From Atopobiaceae bacterium (GTDB lineage: Bacteria; Actinomycetota; Coriobacteriia; Coriobacteriales; Atopobiaceae): a stretch of DNA of 64,000 nucleotides. This document shows positions 14,636 through 23,954 of the stretch, in pieces. Positions within the stretch are counted from its first letter, which is position 1. Each line of letters begins with the position of its first letter. Position numbers and translations under genes: made by a program. The notes beneath the pieces are model-generated. The model saw nothing but the letters and a program-made list of their open reading frames with translations. It was not told where the DNA came from and made no database searches. The stretch lies in assembly GCA_017533825.1 (NCBI GenBank), contig JAFWIE010000012.1:1-64000 (forward strand). Direction: 5' to 3'.

Positions 14636-17116
14636 ATGGAGGCATTCGGACATTTCTACCTCGATAAGGAGAAGGACCTCGTCGTCGACCTCTTCAGCGA
14701 TGGGGACGAGCTGCACTACGTGCTCAGGACGCCAAACCACGGGACGGGCAACCTCATCGCCAACCTGGCTTCCTTGTGCGACTTGGAGCTTCAGACTGAC
14801 GAGACCGGGCTCAGGGTGATTCGGGGCACGCTCCCCTGCTACATCGACGGCTCGAACAACGTGGTCTACATCTTCCGCCTGCTCGACACCAAGGTCGCGA
14901 ACATCTATCCGGACGGAAGAATCGAGCGGAAGGCATCCATACCCGCCATCGCAAAGACCCTGATGAGCCAAACCAAGGACTATCGCCAAGACTTCCGCAA
15001 AACCATCGTCAAGACCTACATCCTGCGCGAGTGCAAGTTCCGGACGGACCTGCACACCCATATGAACGCCAACCTCGACCCGGACATCCTCATCGCCCTC
15101 GGCATCCACCACCAGATTCGCTACCCGCTCTACTATATCCGGAAGCTGGGACTGCGCCTGTCGCCCGAGCAGGAGCGGCTCCTCGCGACGCGGCGGGCCA
15201 AGGAGGCGTTGCGGCATTGCGACTCCCCACTTAGGGGCAAGTTCCTCGACCGCAGAATCGATGATGGTACGTTCTTGAACTGCGCCTCCCTCATACTCGA
15301 AAACCTCGAGAACGCGTCGTGGAACATACCTAGAATCAGGGCATCGCTTGCAATCATGAAAGACGGGCAGGCCGTCTTCACCAACCTCGAGAAGGTGTAT
15401 CTGTACCGCTACGTCTTCTGCAAGGGCGTTCCAGCCGACGACCCAATCCACATCGACGACATGGAGCGAATCCCCGACCATGAGATTGTCCAGGCACTGG
15501 CCACGATGACAAAAGATCGAAGCAACCCTGTATTCTCCGCAAACAGCCTCTTCCAAGACAAGCTGCTGTGGGTTGCGCGGAGCTACGCCAGGTCCGGCGT
15601 CGACTATGCAGAGATCTCTGACACAACCCTAGCAAAGCCCGAAGATGCGCCACGCATGCTAGCCGAAGTCCATGCGGTACTGCCGGCCATCACACGGGAG
15701 ACCGGCGTCACGCTGCGTTTTTTGGCAGCAGTCCGACGAACGCCGCTCACAATCGTGCGCGACAGAATCGCCTCGGATGACTACATGCACAAGAGCCTTC
15801 AAGCCATACGAGTGGTGGCAGGAGACCCGTACGTGGCGGGCAGCGACATCGTCGGAGAAGAAATCAACGACATTCGGGACCTGGCACCACTGGTGGCGGA
15901 GCTCGACCGGATCGCGGCGGAGCACCCCACCTTCACAATCCGCATCCATGCTGGGGAGAACGATGGCCTGCGGGACAATGTGGCCAACGCAATTAAGTGC
16001 GTCCGAGAGGGGCTGGCCCCGGGCCAGCCCATGCCCCAAGTCCGAATCGGTCACGGACTCTACACCAGAAACCTCGCGTCAAACAAGGGACAGCAGTTAC
16101 TGAGGGACCTGAGGGACAGCGGCGCCGTGTTGGAGTTTCAGATCACCTCGAACGTCCGACTGAACAACCTGAGTCAGCTGGAGCGACATCCCCTACGACA
16201 GTACCTCGCGGCGGGGGTGCCTTGCGTGCAAGGGACGGACGGCGGTGCCGTGTACGGGACGGACTCAATAGACGAGCAGCTCGCGCTCGAGAAGATGCTC
16301 AACCTCACACACGCGGAGCTCGTCGCCATGCATCGCGCGGAAGATACGGTCCGGTGCAAAGGCCTCGCCGCCCTCGAGGAGAAGATGCGCACCTTCGTAG
16401 AAGAGGCAGGCACGGAAGACGTCGAGGCCTTCTATGCCGCGAAGATGCTGGCGCAGCAGCCGCTGGAGGAGACCTTGCTAGACCTCCCGGACACCCGTGA
16501 CAGCGCCGTGGTCTTCTCAGACAGAATTGAGGAGCTGCCCTGCGACCGGGTGCCGGTGATCCTCGTGGGCGGATCTTTCAACAACGACCGCCATGTGACC
16601 AGGCGGCGTCGCGACGTCTGTGCCCTGCTAGATGACATTCTAGCCAAGGGAGATCCAAGCAAGATGTTTCTCGTCATAGGCCACAGCCTTTCGGGCTATG
16701 AGCGCTACCTGGCCGAGCGGAACCGGGGAAAGTTCGATATCTACGCCTTCGTGCCATCAAGAATCGGGCAAGAGGAGACAGAGGCCCTGATGGAGGCCGG
16801 AGTCCGCATACGAGTATCCATCGAGCCCAGCGCCATGGGCATCTACAAGAGTGTCGCCTACGAGGTCTTCAAGCGCAGGCCTTCGGTCCTTATCGCCCTC
16901 GATGGCAATTCCTCCGGCGCAAACATGATTCAGGACGCCAAGAACGGAAAGCGCAAGTGTCACATATTCGTTCTTGACAGAAGGGGCATGCTGCGAGAGA
17001 AGGCGAGGAACCTCGAGGGGTACGCCTCCCTGTTCGGAGCGAACGACGACCTGGCGGGCTTGGTCTGCGATGCCGTGGAGACGTGCTACCCGGAGAGATG
17101 GCTCCGACCGCAGTGA
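14636..17116 (+). CDS. Adenosine-deaminase-like hydrolase fused to SLOG-like domain
   Basis: An 826-residue protein in three parts. Residues 1-130 are unrecognised, beta-rich. Residues 131-620 carry the adenosine/AMP-deaminase metal site in order: DLHTH (H140, H142), IRIHAGEN (H438, E441), RIGHGLY (H473), ITSN (505-506 region) and TDGG (D535; the usual second Asp of the TDDP motif is Gly). Residues 637-826 look like a Rossmann SLOG/LOG-type nucleotide-binding domain: VILVGGSFNN, LVIGHSLSGYERYL, YAFVPSRI and SVLIALDGNSSG. SLOG domains are known sensors or processors of nucleotide signals in conflict systems, and deaminases occur in defence (RADAR), but this exact fusion stands alone. The start follows GGAAGGCAGGCAC. 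Soluble; probably acts on a purine nucleoside or nucleotide. Confidence 0.75.
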   Translation: MEAFGHFYLDKEKDLVVDLFSDGDELHYVLRTPNHGTGNLIANLASLCDLELQTDETGLRVIRGTLPCYIDGSNNVVYIFRLLDTKVANIYPDGRIERKASIPAIAKTLMSQTKDYRQDFRKTIVKTYILRECKFRTDLHTHMNANLDPDILIALGIHHQIRYPLYYIRKLGLRLSPEQERLLATRRAKEALRHCDSPLRGKFLDRRIDDGTFLNCASLILENLENASWNIPRIRASLAIMKDGQAVFTNLEKVYLYRYVFCKGVPADDPIHIDDMERIPDHEIVQALATMTKDRSNPVFSANSLFQDKLLWVARSYARSGVDYAEISDTTLAKPEDAPRMLAEVHAVLPAITRETGVTLRFLAAVRRTPLTIVRDRIASDDYMHKSLQAIRVVAGDPYVAGSDIVGEEINDIRDLAPLVAELDRIAAEHPTFTIRIHAGENDGLRDNVANAIKCVREGLAPGQPMPQVRIGHGLYTRNLASNKGQQLLRDLRDSGAVLEFQITSNVRLNNLSQLERHPLRQYLAAGVPCVQGTDGGAVYGTDSIDEQLALEKMLNLTHAELVAMHRAEDTVRCKGLAALEEKMRTFVEEAGTEDVEAFYAAKMLAQQPLEETLLDLPDTRDSAVVFSDRIEELPCDRVPVILVGGSFNNDRHVTRRRRDVCALLDDILAKGDPSKMFLVIGHSLSGYERYLAERNRGKFDIYAFVPSRIGQEETEALMEAGVRIRVSIEPSAMGIYKSVAYEVFKRRPSVLIALDGNSSGANMIQDAKNGKRKCHIFVLDRRGMLREKARNLEGYASLFGANDDLAGLVCDAVETCYPERWLRPQ

Positions 17117-17193
17117 CAACGCGCGATGACGCTCGTCCCCGTTGACGCACAGCGCTAACATGTGTGTGTATTCACGTTCTGAAGGGGCATGCC

Positions 17194-19815
17194 ATGAAGC
17201 GAACAAGACTCAACAGACTGCTAGCCTTCTTCGTCACACTTGTGCTCACGTTGCAAGGCATCCTACCCTCTGCCGCGCTTGCCACAGAGCGTGCGGTTGA
17301 GCTGGACAACCACACGGTTCAAACCGGCGATGCCACGCTCGTCTCTAGCATCACAATCGACGGCGTGGACAAGCCCATCGCGGGTGCCGCCCTCGACAAC
17401 AATGCGGTCGTCACCACGGACGGCGACGCCACGTGGGAAATCCCCGTCCTTTGGGTGCGCGACGACCTGCAGATGGACCGTGACGAAGCTGACGAGGGCC
17501 ACACCTACATCCCCGCCCTTGCCTTCTTTGTGCCACAAGGGTACGCACTCGCAGAGGATGTGTTCACCGTTGTCCTCTCCGACTCACTCAGCGAGTTGTT
17601 TGGGACCTACGAGATCATTTCGGTCTACAACGAAGCCACAGGCATCACATACATCATTCCCGCTTCGCTCAGAGACATGTTCAAGAGGGCCCAGGGCGAG
17701 GAGTCGGCCACACAGACCGGGAACACGGAGGCAACCGCACAGACCGAGAGCGTGGAGGCACCAGACAGTCTCCTCATCGCTGCGCAGGAACAGCCTGCGA
17801 CCGATGTGGAGGTGGTCGGACTTGGCGATGGCGAGTCGCTCGTCGAGATGTTCTGCGCCCGGACGGCACGCGACGCTCTCTCTGACGAGGACCTCGAATG
17901 GCTCGTCGAGCTCATCATTGACTACCTGGAGCCGCAGGCAGTCAACTATCTGCTCTACAATCTTCCGGCCTTCTACGACGCCGCACAGAATGGCGAAATA
18001 GGCAAGGAGATCAGCCTGTACGTCTATTACAAGAATGGCGACAAGGACGGCATAAAGGACCATGAAAGCACGATCGATGCGCTCGCGTACGTGACTGCCT
18101 ATGCCAAGGAGATCGAAGGCAACCTTAAGTACAGCTACATGCTCGCGGTAAACGTCGACAGCCTCGTGGAGGCGGACAAGGAAGGCAAGCCCATAACCAA
18201 TCCAAAGACCGGACGCTACACACTCATTCGCGAGGGTGAGGCCATGGATACCTTCCACAACACCATCGTGCACGAGCTCTTTCACGCACTCATGGATGAC
18301 TACAATCGCACCGGCATGGCTGGCGCCACCAACCTTGACGACCTTCGCGTAGACGCCGAAGGTCGCGCTCTTACCGAAGAGGCGGGAAGGCGCTATCTTG
18401 CCCTCAAGTTCCCCTCGTGGTTCGTCGAGGGAAGCGCCTCCTCGGTTGGGAATGTCTTCGCACTCCGCAACTACGTGTTCCAAAACCTTCGCAGACTGCA
18501 AGGCGCGGACGGAAGGTTTGGCCTGGGAGAACTCAACCCAACGTATACGAAAGCGTTGCTTCTCGACACGTACGTTAGCGGGTATTCCAGCGATGGCAGG
18601 TTTCAGTACAACGACCTTGGGTTCTGCGAAGGCGGAACGGATTCCAACGGGAACAAAATCGACGTCGAGTCCTCGAACTATGTAACGGGCTATCTCGCGA
18701 CCCTGTACCTCTGCGAGCTTTCGGCGCGCTATGTCTACAACAACGCGGAATCGTCGGTCAAGGTCGTGGACGGCGTTACGACCGTAGACTCCGACAAGCT
18801 CCGCGTAGGTCTTGACAACCTGCTCAGATGGATGCACGTGGAGAATAAGTCAATGGACTTCCTCGTCGACATGATCTCGCCCAACGACAGCAACGGACAG
18901 TCCCTTTACAAGAGCGTAGATTCATTCCAAGATCTATTCATAAAGGGTGAGAAGAACGCAGACGGCACATTCAAGGGTGACGACGAGTCGCTGCAATTCG
19001 TAACCACACTGCTCAATTACCTCCTTTACCTTGATAACCAACTGCCCGAAGGCGAGCATCCCACCGGATCAATCCTCGAGGACTTTGGCAGACGTTATTC
19101 GACGCCACTCGACCAGAGCAAGAAGACCTCCTCCGATTACTTGAAGATAGCCAATGCCAACGAAGCGATTCCCTCCACGGTAAAGAGCGATACGGCCGGC
19201 ATCGGCGGCGGAAAGTCCGATCCAGACAAGACGGAGGCGAAGACCCCAGACACCAACGAAGAGCGGCCGGTGATACAAGACGATCCACTTCCGCAAGCTG
19301 CAAAGACTGCCACGCGAAGCAAGGCTCTCCCCGCGGCGCAGAGCGAACCCACACCCGCGTCTGTCGCAAAAGAGACTGCGTCGGCGCCTGTGTCCACGCC
19401 AGCGGCCGCATCCGCACCAGAGGCTTCGGCAACGGCCACGCCAGAGGCAACGTCAGAAGCAATATCCGAACAAGAGCAAGCTCCTGAACCGGAGGCTGCA
19501 CCCGAACAAGAGCCAGCTCCCGAGACGGAGGCTGCACCCGAGGCAACAGAGGCTGAACCCCAAGTACCGGAGACCGCACCCGAACCGGAACCGACTCCTG
19601 CGCCGGAGGCCGCGCCTTCGTCCGAGCCAGAGACGGCCCCCGCACAAGAGACTGAGTCCGTGCAAGAGACCGCGCCTGAGCCCGAATTCGTTCCCGAGCC
19701 GGAATCCGCTCTCGGGCCGGAACTAGCTCCCGAGCAGGAACCCGCTCCCGAGGTGCCACAGGGCGTTGCTTATCCAACACAAGAGGCCGCGGGGGAAACG
19801 GAACCAGAGCAGTAA
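17194..19815 (+). CDS. Secreted HExxH metallopeptidase-like surface protein with Pro/Glu-rich tail
   Basis: An 873-residue exported protein. The start at 17194 (GAAGGGGC upstream) gives a Sec signal peptide: KRTRLNR, a hydrophobic core and an ALA cleavage site near residue 30. HELFHALMDDYNRTG (HExxH at 360-364) is a zinc-peptidase-type motif; the downstream WFVEGSASSVGN supplies a possible third ligand Glu. Residues from about 710 to the end are a degenerate repeat of Pro, Glu, Ala and Thr (units such as APEPEPTPAPEAAP), typical of wall-spanning regions. No LPxTG, membrane anchor or wall-binding repeat follows, so the protein may be released or held by charge. It is monocistronic and converges on the YcaO gene. 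Confidence 0.82.
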   Translation: MKRTRLNRLLAFFVTLVLTLQGILPSAALATERAVELDNHTVQTGDATLVSSITIDGVDKPIAGAALDNNAVVTTDGDATWEIPVLWVRDDLQMDRDEADEGHTYIPALAFFVPQGYALAEDVFTVVLSDSLSELFGTYEIISVYNEATGITYIIPASLRDMFKRAQGEESATQTGNTEATAQTESVEAPDSLLIAAQEQPATDVEVVGLGDGESLVEMFCARTARDALSDEDLEWLVELIIDYLEPQAVNYLLYNLPAFYDAAQNGEIGKEISLYVYYKNGDKDGIKDHESTIDALAYVTAYAKEIEGNLKYSYMLAVNVDSLVEADKEGKPITNPKTGRYTLIREGEAMDTFHNTIVHELFHALMDDYNRTGMAGATNLDDLRVDAEGRALTEEAGRRYLALKFPSWFVEGSASSVGNVFALRNYVFQNLRRLQGADGRFGLGELNPTYTKALLLDTYVSGYSSDGRFQYNDLGFCEGGTDSNGNKIDVESSNYVTGYLATLYLCELSARYVYNNAESSVKVVDGVTTVDSDKLRVGLDNLLRWMHVENKSMDFLVDMISPNDSNGQSLYKSVDSFQDLFIKGEKNADGTFKGDDESLQFVTTLLNYLLYLDNQLPEGEHPTGSILEDFGRRYSTPLDQSKKTSSDYLKIANANEAIPSTVKSDTAGIGGGKSDPDKTEAKTPDTNEERPVIQDDPLPQAAKTATRSKALPAAQSEPTPASVAKETASAPVSTPAAASAPEASATATPEATSEAISEQEQAPEPEAAPEQEPAPETEAAPEATEAEPQVPETAPEPEPTPAPEAAPSSEPETAPAQETESVQETAPEPEFVPEPESALGPELAPEQEPAPEVPQGVAYPTQEAAGETEPEQ

Positions 19816-19876
19816 AGCCTTTGTGCCTGCGTCCACGCTCCTAAGGGCTTGCGAAATGGCCGAGCGACCGAAGACA

Positions 19877-19903
19877 GCCCGTTCTTCTCGTAGAGGAACG
19901 GGC
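19877..19903. terminator. Convergent-gene hairpin
   Basis: GCCCGTTC (19877-19884) pairs perfectly with GAACGGGC (19896-19903) across an 11-base loop between the peptidase gene (+) and the YcaO gene (-). There is no strong T-run on either side. Confidence 0.45.
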
Positions 19904-19911
19904 CGATGTCG

Positions 19912-21720
19912 TTATCGATGAAAAAAGACACCACGCAATAGGATCAACAGCGACTCCTGCGTCACCTCGGTACCTGCCATTGCACGCGCAATCTTCCCCT
20001 GGACCTCGTTCGTACTGATGAGTCCCACGCATCCGCCGCAGGCGAGAAGCTCGCAATGCGCGCAATCGGGGCACCTCATCTGAGGGAACAACCTGCTGGG
20101 ATTCTCACTGGCATCCACAACCTCGTGACCAACATGCCACGCGACGTCAGGTGGGTTGAGGAAGCGCACGATGTGCATGGCCTCCTCATGGCTGAGCCCC
20201 TCCGCGCGACAATCGGCATAGCATGTCATCGCCCGCCAGTGCCGCATACCAATCTCACCAGTAAGAGTCGAGAAGACCTCAAAGCACCTCTGCGCCGCCG
20301 CATACTCCCCGCGCGCGAGATGCAAGAACCCAAAGACGCGACAGGGATGCATCCTCCCATCCGTGATGGGAGGGCCGAACATGCTCGGGGCCGTATGTAC
20401 GAGGTCTGAGGGCTCGAGCTCAAGGAGATGCCCCCGCCCTTCAGGAGACAAGAGCGGGAAGTCCTTGAGAGCGCGCTTCGTCTGCAACTTGGCGGCAAAA
20501 CTCTCGCAAAGACCGACGGATGGGGCAAACACATCGCTCATCCCGGGCACGACGATCTGGTAGGACGGGAACCCCAGATGCGAGACGTCGCGCACAAGGG
20601 GACGGTAGCCGTCACGAAGCAGCGACTCCAGCAAGAAACCCAGCATCTCTGCATTCGTGGCCGCCTCCCACGAGGGCCAAGGGACGACGTCCCACCCAGC
20701 CTGCCCAGAGAGAGCGGCAAAGGGTAAGGAGCCAAGGCCGCTCGTAAACATGCTCGTCACGTTGTCGATGCTTTCGGTACTCTCGAGACTTGCGAGGCGG
20801 TTCATGTCCGTACATATCTGGGCGCTGCGGCCCTGGAAGGCTTCGGTCAACGTGCGTTCGACGGCGATGGGCAGCGATGGATGCGCGCCAAACCTCATGC
20901 CGAAGGTCGCGCGCTGGCGGTCCACCAGGGTCGTCATGACCACCGGATAGCCACGGCCGAGAGAAGCATCATGCACGCGGACCTCGTAGCGTCCCCCGCT
21001 CTCAATACGTGCGATGAGGTCGGAGACACCATAGTCTGCTAGCATCTTCGAAGGAATCCTCGGCGGGATGGCCTCCCCCCGCAGGACTTTGCGAGCCACG
21101 AAGCGCTCGAGCACCTCGGAGAGTCCCTGCACGAGGGCCTCCTCGGCAGTGTTGCCAGCAGCCATGCCATTCGAGCCGCAGGTATAGGCAACCAGAGCGG
21201 CGGGAAGCCACACCACTTCCCCATCCACGGGATCGGCAAAGGGAACCTCTGCGACCGCTCCGTCCCCACGTTCGTAACGCAATTTGGGAAGCAGTTCGAA
21301 CACTGACAAGCGCTCCTCATCCGTGGTGACGCCCAACCGTTCGAGCCAAGCCTCCAGCACGGGACAATGCCGCCCGACGATGCTTTCCGCAGGCACGTAC
21401 CGCTCGTCAGGAGCCGCTAGGTAGCCATTGTCTGCATAGGCATCCGGACCATCAGGCGGATACAGGACGAGGATACCGTTCTGAATGCGTTCCATGAGCT
21501 CGGCATAGCCGCTCGCGCAGGCGTAATCCTCGTTGGTCCCCTTGCCGCTCACTGTCAGCATCGTCCCCGGAATGCTCACGTAGTTCGAGTACAGTCCCTC
21601 ACAGTCGCGTTGGCACCATCGCAGCTCTGTGCCCACGCCCGCACACTCGAGAATGTCGCGTATGACGGCGACCGTATCCTTCGGGTCGCGCTCCTTATGC
21701 TTGGAGTAGTCCGTGCTCAT
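19912..21720 (-). CDS. ycaO: YcaO-domain protein (E. coli YcaO-like)
   Basis: A 602-residue protein, close to the ~586 residues of E. coli YcaO. YcaO enzymes use ATP to activate amide backbones; E. coli YcaO itself aids RimO in beta-methylthiolation of ribosomal protein S12. The ATP-binding pattern is visible: GTNEDYACASGYAELMERIQ, then SNGMAAGNTAEEALVQGLSE and VLERFVARK (Glu/Arg/metal set). The C-terminal ~180 residues are helical, TPR-like, and end in a Cys-rich cluster CPDCAHCELLACGGC. A ribosome binding site AAAGGGG precedes the ATG. No RiPP precursor or cyclodehydratase partner lies next to it, so a translational or stand-alone role is more likely than peptide-natural-product synthesis. 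No rimO is seen in the window. Confidence 0.85.
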   Translation of the reverse strand: MSTDYSKHKERDPKDTVAVIRDILECAGVGTELRWCQRDCEGLYSNYVSIPGTMLTVSGKGTNEDYACASGYAELMERIQNGILVLYPPDGPDAYADNGYLAAPDERYVPAESIVGRHCPVLEAWLERLGVTTDEERLSVFELLPKLRYERGDGAVAEVPFADPVDGEVVWLPAALVAYTCGSNGMAAGNTAEEALVQGLSEVLERFVARKVLRGEAIPPRIPSKMLADYGVSDLIARIESGGRYEVRVHDASLGRGYPVVMTTLVDRQRATFGMRFGAHPSLPIAVERTLTEAFQGRSAQICTDMNRLASLESTESIDNVTSMFTSGLGSLPFAALSGQAGWDVVPWPSWEAATNAEMLGFLLESLLRDGYRPLVRDVSHLGFPSYQIVVPGMSDVFAPSVGLCESFAAKLQTKRALKDFPLLSPEGRGHLLELEPSDLVHTAPSMFGPPITDGRMHPCRVFGFLHLARGEYAAAQRCFEVFSTLTGEIGMRHWRAMTCYADCRAEGLSHEEAMHIVRFLNPPDVAWHVGHEVVDASENPSRLFPQMRCPDCAHCELLACGGCVGLISTNEVQGKIARAMAGTEVTQESLLILLRGVFFHR

Positions 21721-21777
21721 GGTTCGACCCCTTTGTTCGTCTTTCGTCTATGCTGTGCGTGCGATGCTCGTATCAAA

Positions 21778-21863
21778 AAACGTGACAACACTCTCCCCGT
21801 TGTCACGACGCGTTGTCATGCGAGACAGTCCCCCAGCGACAAACTCGTCGCTGGGGGACTGTC
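21778..21863. repeat. GGGGAC-family repeat with perfect 17-bp hairpin
   Basis: GACAGTCCCCCAGCGAC (21824-21840) pairs perfectly with GTCGCTGGGGGACTGTC (21847-21863) over a 6-base loop. CCCCGTTGTCACGACGCG precedes it. It lies between the YcaO start and the end of the Stn-like operon and may also serve as that operon's transcript end, although no U-run follows. Confidence 0.75.
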
Positions 21864-21882
21864 CACACTCTCGTTGCAGCTG

Positions 21883-23937
21883 CTACAGAATCCGGGTCAC
21901 ACGCTCCACTGCGGGCATGCTCTGCATGGCACCAGTGGGACATGCCTCCACGCACTTGAGACAGCTTGCACAGAAGGCGCGCGCCTCGTCGGGCACGATG
22001 GGGTTGATTACGGTCGAGAAGCCGCGGTTGTACAGGCCGAGGAAGGTCTTGCCCACCTCCTGGTCGCAGATGCGGTAGCACAGACCACAGAGGACGCACT
22101 TGTCCGGGTTGTGGACAATGACCTCAGACACTACGGGCACATCAGCGCGCTTGTGCATCTCGCCCGCAAAGTGCTCGGGGTCGATGTCAAAGGCGTTGGC
22201 ATAGCGGATGAGGCGGCAGTCATAGTAGTCGTGGCAGCCGCACTCCAGGCACCTCGACGCCTCGCGTCGAGCCTGCTCCTCGGTGAATCCGAAGTAGACA
22301 GGGTCAAAATTGTCGCGGCGCTGCTCAGGCGTGAGGCCGGGCATCTTCTCGCGCTTCTGCTTCGGCTCGTCCTCAAAGTCCTCGGGCGTCTTCTCCTGTT
22401 CCACAAAGTACGGGACGTGGGCACGCACTTCGTCGCCCTCGAGGTAGTTGTTGATGCAAAGCGCGGCCTTCTGGGCCTCGGCAATGGCCTGGATGGCGAT
22501 GCCGGCACCACGGTTGGTCACGTCGCCGGCGGCGAACACGTTGTCGATGCTCGTGCGGAAGGTCAACTCGTCGCAGGCGATGGTGCCGCGCTGCGTGAGA
22601 AGGTCGGAGTCAACGCCCTCGCAGTTGGCGCCTTGGCCGATGGCCATGAGCACGTTGTCGATGGCAATGTCCTCGGTGGCACCCTCCACGGGAACCGGGC
22701 GACGACGTCCGGAGGCATCGGGCTCGCCCAGCTCCATGATCTGCAGCTTCATGCCGGTCACGTGCCCGTCCTCGCCGTAGAACTCGATCGGGTTGGTGAG
22801 GAACTTGAAGGTGACGCCCTCTTCCTCGGCCTCTTCAATCTCGATGTCAGCCGCGGGCATCTCGTTGCGCGTACGCCGGTACACGACGTAGACCTCCTTG
22901 GCACCAAGGCGCACGGCGGTGCGGCAGCAGTCCATGGCGGTGTTGCCACCACCACACACAGCCACGCGCTCGCCCAGCACGGGACGCTCGCCCATGCCCA
23001 GTTGGCCAAGGAAGTCGATGCCGCCAAACACGCCTTCCAAGTCCTCGCCCGGCACGCGCATGGACATGGACTTCCAAGCACCAATGGCAAGCAGCACGGC
23101 GTCATAGCGCTCGCGCAGATCGTCAAAGTCGATGTCGCGACCCAACTGGGTGTCGGTGTGCACCTCGACGCCCGCATTCAGGATAATCTCAATCTCGCGG
23201 TCGAGCACGGCCTTGGGCAAGCGATACTCGGGGATGCCATAGCGCAGCATGCCGCCCAGCTTGGGCTGCTTGTCGTAGATGGTAACCGCATGACCGTAGC
23301 TACGCAGGAAGTAGGCAGCCGTGAGACCGGCAGGGCCGCCACCCACGATGGCTACGCGCTTGCCAGTGTCGGGCTCGCACGCCACTTCGTAGGGATCGCC
23401 GTCAGCCTCGACCTTGTCGGCGGCAAAGGCCTTGAGGAACGCGATGGAGATGGGCTCCTCGACCATCTTGCGGCGGCAGGCATCCTCACAGGGATGCGGG
23501 CAGACGCGACCGATGGATGCGGGCAGTGGGAAGGCCTCGTAGATGGTGGACACGGCGTCCTTGTAGCGGCCCTCGCGAATCTCACGCACATACTTCTGGC
23601 AGTCAGTCATTGCCGGGCAGTTGAGCTTGCAGGGCCCACGACAATCTCCGGTGTGGTCCGAGAGCAGAAGCTCAAGGGCCGTCTTGCGAGCACGGTCCAC
23701 GCGCTCGCTGTGAAGATGAACCACATAGCCCTCCTGCGGCCGTGCCGAGCAGGCACGCAGAAGCTTGGGCACGCCCTCCACCTCAACGAGGCAGAGGCCA
23801 CAGGCGCCGTAGATGGCGGTGCGTTTGTCAAAGCACAGGGTAGGAATCTCTATCCCCGCCCGCGTTGCCGACGTGAGAATGGTGTCGGAAGGCTCTGCCA
23901 CGACCTTCACGCCGTCGATGGTGTAAGTGATGGACAT
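21883..23937 (-). CDS. NfnB/GltD-like flavoprotein with N-terminal 2Fe-2S and C-terminal ferredoxin domains (StnC-like)
   Basis: A 684-residue subunit. Residues 1-80 are a NuoG/HydA-type 2Fe-2S ferredoxin (PTLCF, YGACGLCLVEV). Next comes the GltD/NfnB core: Cys motifs CRGPCKLNCP and CPHPCEDACRR, FAD site VAIVGGGPAGLTAAYFLRS and NADP(H) site VAVCGGGNTAMDCCRTAV followed by VYRRTRNEMPA. The C-terminus has CLECGCHDYYDC and two 4Fe-4S motifs (CVLCGLCYRICDQ, CASCLKCVEACP). This architecture, together with adjacent NuoE and NuoF homologues, is that of the C subunit of Sporomusa-type Nfn (Stn), which couples NADH, NADPH and ferredoxin. The start at 23937 follows GGGAAAGGGGGATC. Confidence 0.85.
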   Translation of the reverse strand: MSITYTIDGVKVVAEPSDTILTSATRAGIEIPTLCFDKRTAIYGACGLCLVEVEGVPKLLRACSARPQEGYVVHLHSERVDRARKTALELLLSDHTGDCRGPCKLNCPAMTDCQKYVREIREGRYKDAVSTIYEAFPLPASIGRVCPHPCEDACRRKMVEEPISIAFLKAFAADKVEADGDPYEVACEPDTGKRVAIVGGGPAGLTAAYFLRSYGHAVTIYDKQPKLGGMLRYGIPEYRLPKAVLDREIEIILNAGVEVHTDTQLGRDIDFDDLRERYDAVLLAIGAWKSMSMRVPGEDLEGVFGGIDFLGQLGMGERPVLGERVAVCGGGNTAMDCCRTAVRLGAKEVYVVYRRTRNEMPAADIEIEEAEEEGVTFKFLTNPIEFYGEDGHVTGMKLQIMELGEPDASGRRRPVPVEGATEDIAIDNVLMAIGQGANCEGVDSDLLTQRGTIACDELTFRTSIDNVFAAGDVTNRGAGIAIQAIAEAQKAALCINNYLEGDEVRAHVPYFVEQEKTPEDFEDEPKQKREKMPGLTPEQRRDNFDPVYFGFTEEQARREASRCLECGCHDYYDCRLIRYANAFDIDPEHFAGEMHKRADVPVVSEVIVHNPDKCVLCGLCYRICDQEVGKTFLGLYNRGFSTVINPIVPDEARAFCASCLKCVEACPTGAMQSMPAVERVTRIL

Positions 23938-23954
23938 AGTTGATCCCCCTTTCC

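Noticed and set aside
14636..17116. Assigning the ADA-like protein to the RADAR system
   Set aside because: RADAR needs the RdrA ATPase beside RdrB; no such gene is adjacent, and this protein has a SLOG-like domain not found in RdrB.
21610..23943. 777-codon open frame on the plus strand
   Set aside because: It is antisense to the NfnB-like gene, which has complete motifs; the plus frame is open only because of GC-rich codon bias and has no protein motif or start signal.
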